This document shows, piece after piece, positions 41,669 through 48,480 of a stretch of DNA of 64,000 bases. The position numbers and the translations under genes were made by a program. The DNA comes from Actinoalloteichus_B caeruleus (GTDB taxonomy: Bacteria > Actinomycetota > Actinomycetes > Mycobacteriales > Pseudonocardiaceae), in assembly GCF_000718005.1 (NCBI RefSeq), contig NZ_JODV01000007.1. One strand, 5' to 3'. The notes below the pieces were generated by a model, which worked only from the letters and a program-made list of their open reading frames with translations, was not told the origin of the DNA and ran no database searches. Numbering within the stretch: the first letter of the stretch is position 1; each line of letters starts with the position of its first letter.

Positions 41669-41694
41669 GTTCAGTAGACTAACCACATGTTCAG
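41659..41694 (-). promoter_or_regulatory. Operator of the TetR/ABC operon, SOS-box-like
   Basis: CTGAACGCATGTTCAG (41659-41674) is a palindrome with six-base arms around GCAT and covers the TetR start codon. CATGTTCAG recurs at 41686-41694, exactly 20 bp (two helical turns) from the first copy. The core GAACGCATGTTC is identical to the core of the SOS box at 44795-44810. The outer bases differ from the LexA consensus (TG instead of CG), so the TetR protein itself is the likelier binder. Confidence 0.5.
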
Positions 41695-41750
41695 CCCGTG
41701 CGCAAACCCCGGTCGCCGTCCCTCCCGACACGAGGGTGGCCAGCCCCGGC

Positions 41751-43835
41751 TCACTCGTACCGCCCCTCGACGAACCAGGAACCACCCGACCTGACCAGGA
41801 GGAACGCCTCCTGGTCCTCCCCGGCCCCCTGGTCGTTCGACGACCCCGCGCCATTCCCCGCCGGCGCGAGGGTGACGAGCTGGAGCCGGGCCTCCCGACC
41901 ACCGTCGGCGGACCACCACCGCTGCTCCACCGGCCACGGGCCGGCCCATCCCACGACCTCGCGTTCCCGCTCCCCCTCGACCACCAGCACGGCGGGCGCT
42001 CCGGTCAGGACGTACCTCCCCGTCACTCCGACCGGCTCGCCGCCCTCGGCGCGGAGCCCGGCCGGCGTCGGCGGCACCGGCACCACCGTCGGCGAGGGCG
42101 GCGGAAGCCGCCCCGGCCAGGGGGCACCCGGATCATGACGGGGTTCGAGCGGATCGCCCCACGGAACGAGACGCACCCTCTCTGCCGGTCCGCGTCCGCC
42201 ACCGAGCACCGCCGCCAGCACACCGTCCGGCCCCACCATCCCCCGCACCCGGACCAGCGCCCGCTCCGCCCGCTCGTCGAGCTGCCGGCTCCCACCCCCG
42301 ACATCCCACAACTCACGGGGGAACTCCCCGGCGGGGGACGTCTCGTCCGGGGCCAGCCGCAACAGCCGCACGCCGGCGGTGGGGCGCTCCCCGGGTGGAG
42401 CGCGCAACCAGCCGTCCAGCTGCCAGCGGACCCGATCAGCGGTACCGGCCACCGTGAGGGGCTCCGCGCAGCGCCACGTCCTGGTCAGTTCCTCGCCGTT
42501 CTCGGTGACCGCGGTGATGGCCAGCCGGGTGCAGGCCAGCCCGTGGGCGGTCAAGCCGAGGTGCAACCGCTCCGCCAACGTCCTGGCGACGAAGGCCGCG
42601 GTGTCCACCCGGTCCACCGGCGGGTCCAGTTCCTCCTCGATGGCGAGGTCCGCCGGTGGTCGCCTCGGCGAGGGTGGCCGTTCCTCCTGCCCCCTGGCCA
42701 GCCGGTGGACACGCGTCGCCTCCGCACCGAACCGCGAGGAGACCCGGTCGGACGGGAGTGCCGCGAAGTCACCGACGGTGCGCAGGCCCAGCCGGCGCAG
42801 CAGGTCCACCAACGCGGTCCAGGAACCGTCCGACCCGACCCCGGTCAGCTCGGTGACCCTGGCCAGTTCGGCGATGGGCAGCGGCGCGAGGAAGCTCCCG
42901 CTCTCCCCCACCGGCACCACCGTGCCGCGCCGGGCCGCCAGCGCGGCGGCGAACAGCCCGTCGGCCACTCCCACCTGGCACTCCAGGCCGGTGTCGATCG
43001 CCACCGCGTCGACGATCCGCTCACCCGCCCGGTCCTCACCCCCGAAGTAGGAGGCCGGGCCGCTGACGGGCAGGGTGAGCAGGCCGGGGCGCACCACCTC
43101 CACCCCGACCGCCACCCGCTCGACGGCCACCGCCACCGCCTCGAACTCCCGGGCGTCCCGGCCCTGGTCGTCGGCGACCACGACCAGGTCGGCGCACCGC
43201 GCCTGCGCCTCCCGCCGCCGGAGCCCCCGGCGGATCCCGGCGGCCCTGGCGGCCGACGAACAGGCCCGCACCCGGTTCGCGGAGAACACCGCGACCGGGT
43301 CCAGCGGGGACAGCCCCAGATCCCGCGCGGCGGCCACCACCGGCCAGTCCGGGCACCACAGCACGAGCAGCCGAGGCGGAGCGTCAGAACGGCGACGGCC
43401 GCCTCCCGGCGGAACGCCAGGGCGGTCCCCTGGGGACCCATCGCCAGCCCCGGCGCGAGAACCCACCCCGGCGCCGGCCACACCGGCCGGCGGCGCACCT
43501 CCCAGTGACGCCGCCCCGGGCGGGGGACCGGAATCCTCGCTCCCCTGGCCGGAGTCGGCCGCCGAGGGCGCTCCCCCGGGACCAGCACCGTCCGGCACCG
43601 CACCGCCCCCCCGCTCGGGGTGCCGCCCACCGGCTCCGGCAGCCACCCCCGGGTCCTCGACTCCACTCGGGGGTGACGTCGGCGAACGCCGGGGGCCTCG
43701 CGCCCCCGAGCCGCCGGGGAGGGCCGGTGGGGTCACACCGTCCTCACGGGACCGCTCGGCCGCGGTAGAGGGGGCGGGACCACCCGCCGGGTGGTCCCGT
43801 CGTCCGCCCAGCCCACCCAGGGCCTGGTCACACAC
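41751..43835 (-). CDS. imuB: ImuB, Y-family polymerase-like mutasome protein
   Basis: This 694-residue member of the Y-family DNA polymerase superfamily lacks the catalytic acidic residues: the palm starts LLVLWCPDWPVVAAARDLGL (about residue 156) in place of a D-x-D motif. ImuB acts as the adaptor linking DnaE2 to the beta clamp and ImuA'. Further family regions are ACSSAARAAGIRRGLRRREA, VGVADGLFAAALAARRGTVV, and the little-finger segment with 'LERLHLGLTAHGL'-like sequence. The C-terminal region (about 560-694) is strand-rich. Residues 1-150 are an unusually long Gly/Pro/Ala-rich extension, so the true start may be internal. The annotated ATG overlaps the imuA' stop by 8 nt, which favours coupling. 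Confidence 0.9.
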   Translation of the reverse strand: MCDQALGGLGGRRDHPAGGPAPSTAAERSREDGVTPPALPGGSGARGPRRSPTSPPSGVEDPGVAAGAGGRHPERGGGAVPDGAGPGGAPSAADSGQGSEDSGPPPGAASLGGAPPAGVAGAGVGSRAGAGDGSPGDRPGVPPGGGRRRSDAPPRLLVLWCPDWPVVAAARDLGLSPLDPVAVFSANRVRACSSAARAAGIRRGLRRREAQARCADLVVVADDQGRDAREFEAVAVAVERVAVGVEVVRPGLLTLPVSGPASYFGGEDRAGERIVDAVAIDTGLECQVGVADGLFAAALAARRGTVVPVGESGSFLAPLPIAELARVTELTGVGSDGSWTALVDLLRRLGLRTVGDFAALPSDRVSSRFGAEATRVHRLARGQEERPPSPRRPPADLAIEEELDPPVDRVDTAAFVARTLAERLHLGLTAHGLACTRLAITAVTENGEELTRTWRCAEPLTVAGTADRVRWQLDGWLRAPPGERPTAGVRLLRLAPDETSPAGEFPRELWDVGGGSRQLDERAERALVRVRGMVGPDGVLAAVLGGGRGPAERVRLVPWGDPLEPRHDPGAPWPGRLPPPSPTVVPVPPTPAGLRAEGGEPVGVTGRYVLTGAPAVLVVEGEREREVVGWAGPWPVEQRWWSADGGREARLQLVTLAPAGNGAGSSNDQGAGEDQEAFLLVRSGGSWFVEGRYE

Positions 43836-44649
43836 CGGTCCGCCCCGTTCCCGGGCCGACGACCCGGGCCTGGCCGCCCGCCCACTGGCCGCCCCCGGCC
43901 AGGAGGAGCTCCGCGTCGAGGAGCTCCGCGTCCTCGCTCCCGGTGAGGACGCGGCTCACACCCGGGACATCGGCGTTCCGGCCGGCCGCGTCCTCCGGGG
44001 TGGACGAACCGGCCGGCAACGTCAGGCGAACCCGTCGGGGTCTCGCCGCGGCACCCCGACCCCTCGCCCGCACGGACACCGTTCGCTCCAGGAGACGACC
44101 ATCGCCCCGCCCCGGCCCCTGCCAGGTCGCCTCCGCGCAGCTCAGTTCGAGGTCGGCTCCCGGCCAGGGCTCCCGCCCCACCACCGGGAGCAACACGGCC
44201 GACCGCTGGCGTGCCCTGGCGCTCAACCGCCGGAGCCGGGTCTCCCCCACACCCGCGAAACCCGCGACCACCACCAGCTCGATGCCGTCCAGCAACGCGC
44301 CCACCACACCGGGCAGGTCGGGCCCGGGGTCAGGGACCAGCGGCATCCGGCGCACGGCCACCCCCGCCTCGGCGGCGGCCAGCACTCCGACGGCCGGCAT
44401 CCCGACCACCGCGGCCCAGGAGCCAGCGGTCGTCGCCTCGGCGAGCAGCGACAGGAGCAGCGCGGTGGACCCGCGCACCGCCACCGTGCTGCCCCTGCGC
44501 AGACCACCCCACGGAAGCAGGGCGGCCAGTTCCGTTCGCACCGGCAACACACGCGGAGCCCCCGGACCAGCGCCCACGGCCATCCCCGACGCCGTGGCCA
44601 CCCCGTCCATCGCGCTCAACGAGGCCACTGATGCGGCGACCACCAGCAT
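43828..44649 (-). CDS. imuA': ImuA'-like mutasome protein
   Basis: This protein of about 273 residues matches the actinobacterial ImuA' partner of ImuB and DnaE2 in SOS mutagenesis. It has a RecA-like scaffold with a degraded nucleotide site: LPWGGLRRGSTVAVRGSTAL followed by LLLSLLAEATTAGSWAAVVG, 'VPDPGPDLPGVVGALLDGIE' and LVVVAGFAGVGETRLRRLSA. The end has RRVRLTLPAGSSTPEDAAGR and a Gly-rich tail. I start it at the ATG at 44649 because an in-frame ATG at 44814 would place the SOS box inside the coding sequence. The gene directly precedes imuB, with an 8-nt overlap, and is the likely LexA-controlled first gene of the operon. Confidence 0.85.
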   Translation of the reverse strand: MLVVAASVASLSAMDGVATASGMAVGAGPGAPRVLPVRTELAALLPWGGLRRGSTVAVRGSTALLLSLLAEATTAGSWAAVVGMPAVGVLAAAEAGVAVRRMPLVPDPGPDLPGVVGALLDGIELVVVAGFAGVGETRLRRLSARARQRSAVLLPVVGREPWPGADLELSCAEATWQGPGRGDGRLLERTVSVRARGRGAAARPRRVRLTLPAGSSTPEDAAGRNADVPGVSRVLTGSEDAELLDAELLLAGGGQWAGGQARVVGPGTGRTGV

Positions 44650-44794
44650 CCCCTTCCGTGCCGGGCGACTGTCTCCACCAGACGGACACGACTGGTGGGC
44701 GGCCGAGCTGGTGCTCCGGCCGCGAGACCGCCACCGGGGGGAAGCCGGCGGACATGGGTCGGTGCACCCCACGACGGGCACCCCAACCAGTTGT

Positions 44795-44810
44795 TCGAAC
44801 GCATGTTCGA
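44795..44810. promoter_or_regulatory. SOS (LexA) box upstream of imuA'-imuB
   Basis: TCGAACGCATGTTCGA fits the actinobacterial LexA consensus TCGAAC-N4-GTTCGA perfectly, and the flanks extend the symmetry to 20 bp (44793-44812). A second dyad, CATGTTCGAACATG (44803-44816), overlaps it. The box is 146 bp upstream of the chosen imuA' start and 115 bp upstream of the divergent gene at 44926. Confidence 0.85.
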
Positions 44811-44925
44811 ACATGCTCCAGTAAACCCATTACCGGGGGAGACGTCAAGGGGCGCCCCCGACATCACTCGAGCGATACCGTGAACACCGGCCGGACCGCA
44901 GCGCCCAGGAGAAGGGGATCGTGAC

Positions 44926-45675
44926 GTGAGCCAGCCGCCCCCACCACCGGAGAACCACGACAGGGCCGTCCCGCCACCCCGGGGAGCCATCGCGGTCCCC
45001 AGACCTGGCCGTCCTCGCGGCCGCCTCCGAGGAGCGGTCGCGCTGACCGGTGGCCTCGCGGTCCTGCTGGCCGGCGGCGGAGGCGTGGCCTGGTACCTCT
45101 CCCGTCCCGCCGAACCCGAAGCGGCCCCGATACCGCCCCCGACCTCCAGGGCGGCGCTGGACCACTGCGCCCTGGTCAGCGAGGAGTCGCTGCGAGCGGC
45201 GGGCACCCCCGACTTCCAGCCGTTCTCCCCTCCCGGGTCGAACGGCCCACCACCCGGCCAGTTGGTGGACGGCACGGCCTTCTGCTACTGGGGACCGCCG
45301 GTCGGCGCCACGGGAGGAGCCCCGGGGAACAGCCTCGCGGTCACCTTCGAGCGCCACCGGAGCGAGTCCCCCGGTAGGGCCGACGCGGAGGCCGCCGACT
45401 GGCTGGCACAACTCCGGCGGGACGGGCCGTCCGGCGAGGACGGGTTCCGGACGCTGCCCGATCTCGGGGACGAGGCCGTCATCCGCACGAGGACCCGGTA
45501 CGACCAGGACGTCGAGGCCCATGCCGTCGCCCGGGCCGCCGACCTCGTCGTGCAGGTCGTCCACAGCGTCGGTCACCGACCGGACCAGGACGGCGCCGAC
45601 GCCACCCACGCCAGCCGGATCGCCGAACACGTCGCCAGGGAGGTGCTGACCGCGCTCGCCAGCCGTTCGGGCTGA
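44926..45675 (+). CDS. Hypothetical membrane-anchored protein (DUF3558-like)
   Basis: This 249-residue protein has a Pro-rich cytoplasmic N-terminus, one membrane helix (GAVALTGGLAVLLAGGGGVA) and an exported domain beginning HCALVSEESLRAAGTPDFQP. That pattern of a conserved Cys early on and a second in 'DGTAFCYWGPP' resembles the exported DUF3558-type proteins of actinomycetes. The later 'LPDLGDEAVIRTRTRYDQDV' and 'LVVQVVHSVGH' strands fit the same group. The role is unknown. The GTG at 44926 is preceded by GAGAAGGGGATCG. It diverges from imuA', and the SOS box lies in the shared gap, so damage control of this gene is possible but unproven. Confidence 0.65.
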   Translation: MSQPPPPPENHDRAVPPPRGAIAVPRPGRPRGRLRGAVALTGGLAVLLAGGGGVAWYLSRPAEPEAAPIPPPTSRAALDHCALVSEESLRAAGTPDFQPFSPPGSNGPPPGQLVDGTAFCYWGPPVGATGGAPGNSLAVTFERHRSESPGRADAEAADWLAQLRRDGPSGEDGFRTLPDLGDEAVIRTRTRYDQDVEAHAVARAADLVVQVVHSVGHRPDQDGADATHASRIAEHVAREVLTALASRSG

Positions 45676-46051
45676 ACACCCGGTCCCACGCGCGCCCTCC
45701 CCGGTGGCACCGGCATCCGGCCCACGGGGTGGAGGCCGGGCAGCGATGAACGTCGCGCTCACCCGTCCCTGGCCACTCGATCAGTGCCGTTCTCGGGGTT
45801 GACGACGCACCGGGCGAGCTGGCCCGCGAGCCACCCAGCTGTCCCTGTGACCGACCTCGTCAGGTCGCGACGTGCCCGTCCACCGGGTACCAACACTCCC
45901 GGGGTGCCATCACGCCTACCCGAATGGCCGGCGGGGCACGGTCGGCACGCCACCGGGAGCGCTGTCCCCACCGGGCACCGGTGACCTCCCGCCGGCGGCC
46001 CAGCGGGAGGCGTGCCGACGCGGCTGGTCGGAACCAGCTCACGCCCCGGGC
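45676..46051. other. 376-bp gap between converging genes
   Basis: No gene is visible here apart from the purH terminator described separately. The stretch has ordinary GC-rich composition. Confidence 0.5.
45985..46010 (-). terminator. Terminator of purN-purH
   Basis: CCTCCCGC and GCGGGAGG form a perfect 8-bp stem with a 10-nt loop, 41 bp past the purH stop codon. Confidence 0.6.
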
Positions 46052-47656
46052 TCAGTGGGCGAAGTGCCGGGTGCCGGTCAGGTAGAGCGTGACGCCGGCC
46101 CGCTCCGCGGCCGCGATCACCTGGGGGTCGCGCACGGATCCGCCCGGCTGGACCACCGCCCGGACCCCGGCCTCCAGCAGCACCTCCAGGCCGTCGGGGA
46201 ACGGGAAGAAGGCGTCGGACGCCGCGACCGAACCCCGGGCCCGGTCCCCCGCCCTCGACACCGCCAGCCGGGCCGCGTCGACCCGGTTCACCTGCCCCAT
46301 GCCGGCGCCGACGGTGGCGCCCTCGTTGGCGAGCAGGATCGCGTTGGACTTCACCGCCCGGCAGGCCCGCCAGACGAAGGCGAGGTCGGCCAGCGTGGCC
46401 CCGTCGGCGGGCGCACCGGTCGCCAGGGTCCAGTTCGCCGGGTCGTCGCCGTCCGCGTCGATCGCGTCCGAGGTCTGCACGAGCAGACCCCCGGAGACGG
46501 CCCTGGTCTCCAGGCCGCCCCGCGTCGGAGCGCCCGCCACCAGGATGCGGATGTTCTTCTTCCCCGCGAGGACCTCGACGGCACCCTCCTCGTAACCGGG
46601 GGCCACCACGACCTCGGTGAAAATGTCGGCCACCTGCTCGGCCATCTCGACGGTGACCGGCCGGTTCACCGCGATGACCCCGCCGTAGGCGCTCACCGGG
46701 TCGCAGGCGTGCGCCTTGCGGTGCGCGTCGGCCACCGCGGCCGCCCCCGCCAGTTCGGACACCGCGATGCCACACGGGTTGGCGTGCTTGATGATCGCGA
46801 CGCAGGGCGACTCGTGGTCGTGGGCCGCCCGCCAGGCGGCGTCCGCGTCCACGTAGTTGTTGTACGACATCTCCTTGCCGTGCAGCTGCTCCGCCGTGGC
46901 CAGCCCCTCGGCGCCCCCGGTGGCGTAGAGCGCCGCCCGCTGGTGCGGGTTCTCGCCGTAGCGCAGCACGGCCGCCCGGTTCCAGGTCTGCCCGGTCCAC
47001 CCGGGAAAACCACTGCCCTCGTCGTCGGGGGCGAGTTCGCCGCCCATCCACGAGGCGACCGCCGTGTCGTAGGACGCGGTGTGGCGGAACGCGTCGACGG
47101 CCAGCGCCCGCCGCTCCGCCAGGGAGGTTCCGCCCGCGCGAACCCGCTCCAACAGCCAGTCGTACCGCGAGGGGTCCACCACCACCGTCACGTTGGCGTG
47201 GTTCTTGGCGGAGGCGCGCAGCATCGCCGGTCCCCCGATGTCGATCTGCTCCACGCACTCCTCGGAGTCCGCGCCGGAGGCGACCGTCTCCCGGAACGGG
47301 TAGAGGTTGATCACCAACAGGTCGAAGGGCGCGATGCCCAGCCTGTCCAGCTGCTCCCGGTGCGACTCCCGGCGCACGTCGGCGAGCAGACCCGCGTGGA
47401 CCCTCGGATGCAGGGTCTTGACCCGGCCGTCCAGGCACTCCGGGAAGCCCGTGAGCTTCTCCACCGGGGTCACCGGCACCCCGGCGTCGGCGATGCGGGC
47501 CGCCGTACCACCGGTGGAGACGATCTCCACGCCCGCCGCGTGCAGACCGGTGGCCAGTTCGAGCAGGCCGTGCTTGTCGGAGACCGCGACCAGCGCGCGG
47601 CGGATCGGCCGCCGGTCTGCGTCCTGGTCGGCGGTCTCGGTGTGGCCAGCGGTCAC
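46052..47656 (-). CDS. purH: Bifunctional AICAR transformylase/IMP cyclohydrolase
   Basis: This 534-residue PurH catalyses the last two steps of IMP synthesis. The N-terminal MGS-like cyclohydrolase domain has RRALVAVSDKHGLLELATGL, VSTGGTAARI and FPECLDGRVKTLHPRVHAGL. The AICAR transformylase domain shows RYGENPHQRAALYA, 'KEMSYNNYVDADAAWRAA', 'CVAIIKHANPCGIA' (catalytic Lys-His) and 'KSNAILLANEGATVGAGMGQVNRVDAA'-type motifs near the end, finishing with GTRHFAH. It follows purN with a 4-nt overlap. The 10-formyl-THF cofactor comes from the FolD pathway. All catalytic motifs are intact. Confidence 0.96.
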   Translation of the reverse strand: MTAGHTETADQDADRRPIRRALVAVSDKHGLLELATGLHAAGVEIVSTGGTAARIADAGVPVTPVEKLTGFPECLDGRVKTLHPRVHAGLLADVRRESHREQLDRLGIAPFDLLVINLYPFRETVASGADSEECVEQIDIGGPAMLRASAKNHANVTVVVDPSRYDWLLERVRAGGTSLAERRALAVDAFRHTASYDTAVASWMGGELAPDDEGSGFPGWTGQTWNRAAVLRYGENPHQRAALYATGGAEGLATAEQLHGKEMSYNNYVDADAAWRAAHDHESPCVAIIKHANPCGIAVSELAGAAAVADAHRKAHACDPVSAYGGVIAVNRPVTVEMAEQVADIFTEVVVAPGYEEGAVEVLAGKKNIRILVAGAPTRGGLETRAVSGGLLVQTSDAIDADGDDPANWTLATGAPADGATLADLAFVWRACRAVKSNAILLANEGATVGAGMGQVNRVDAARLAVSRAGDRARGSVAASDAFFPFPDGLEVLLEAGVRAVVQPGGSVRDPQVIAAAERAGVTLYLTGTRHFAH

Positions 47657-48258
47657 GGGATGTTCACCTCTCGTCCGGTCACGGTGCAGCCTTCCCGGGC
47701 CAGCCGGGCGACCGTGTCGACCAACAGCCGACGCTCCACCGTCTTGATTCGCTCGTGCAGGCTGTCCTCGGTGTCCCCCGGCAGCACCGGCACCGCCTCC
47801 TGGCCCACGATGGGGCCCGTGTCCACCCCGCCGTCGACCAGGTGCACGGTGGACCCGGTGACCTTGACCCCGTAGCGCAACGCGTCCGCGACGGCGTGCG
47901 CCCCGGGGAACGCCGGCAGCAGGGCGGGGTGGGTGTTGAGCACCCGTCCCTCGAACCGGCCGAGGAACCTGGGCCCGAGGATCTTCATGAAACCAGCCGA
48001 GACGACCAGGTCCGGCCGGTGGGCGTCCACCGCCTCCGTGAGCGCCGTGTCCCAGGCTTCCCGGTCCGGGTGGTCCCCCAGCCGGACGGTGAAGGTCGGG
48101 AGGCCGGCGCCCTCGGCACGAGCGAGCCCTCGGATGGCTGGGCGGTCAGCGCCCACCGCCGCGAGGGTCACCGGGAAGCCGGGGGTCCCGGTGGCGTCGA
48201 TCAGGGCCTGCAACAGGCTGCCGGAACCCGACACCAGCACGACGACCCTGGCGGGCAC
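47653..48258 (-). CDS. purN: Phosphoribosylglycinamide formyltransferase
   Basis: This 201-residue enzyme transfers formyl from 10-formyl-THF to GAR in purine synthesis. Motifs: VVVLVSGSGSLLQALIDATG binds phosphoribosyl, VSAGFMKILGPRFLGRFEGR contains the folate-binding region, 'LNTHPALLPAFPGAHAVADAL' carries the catalytic Asn-His, and 'VHLVDGGVDTGPIVGQEAVP' the catalytic Asp. It is the first gene of purN-purH, coupled by a 4-nt overlap. The start is a GTG at 48258. The perM-purN-purH order is as in Mycobacterium. Confidence 0.95.
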   Translation of the reverse strand: MPARVVVLVSGSGSLLQALIDATGTPGFPVTLAAVGADRPAIRGLARAEGAGLPTFTVRLGDHPDREAWDTALTEAVDAHRPDLVVSAGFMKILGPRFLGRFEGRVLNTHPALLPAFPGAHAVADALRYGVKVTGSTVHLVDGGVDTGPIVGQEAVPVLPGDTEDSLHERIKTVERRLLVDTVARLAREGCTVTGREVNIP

Positions 48259-48480
48259 CGGTAGTGCGAGCCGGACGGACGCGGGGTCGACATCCGAGTT
48301 GGGGGAGCTCAGCGTGTTCTCCTGATCGCTCGGCCGGAGGCGGGACAGTGAGCCGTCCCGGGCAGGGGTCGCGGCTGATCAGCGACGGTCGCCCACCCAG
48401 GAGGAGCGCCCCCAGCGTAGTAGCGGACCGTCCCGCGCCGGGCGTGAGGGGACCCCGGGCACGACGCGGAGAACCACCGG

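Noticed and set aside
45872..47875. A long plus-strand frame opposite purH and purN
   Set aside because: Antisense shadow of two overlapping purine genes that match their families.
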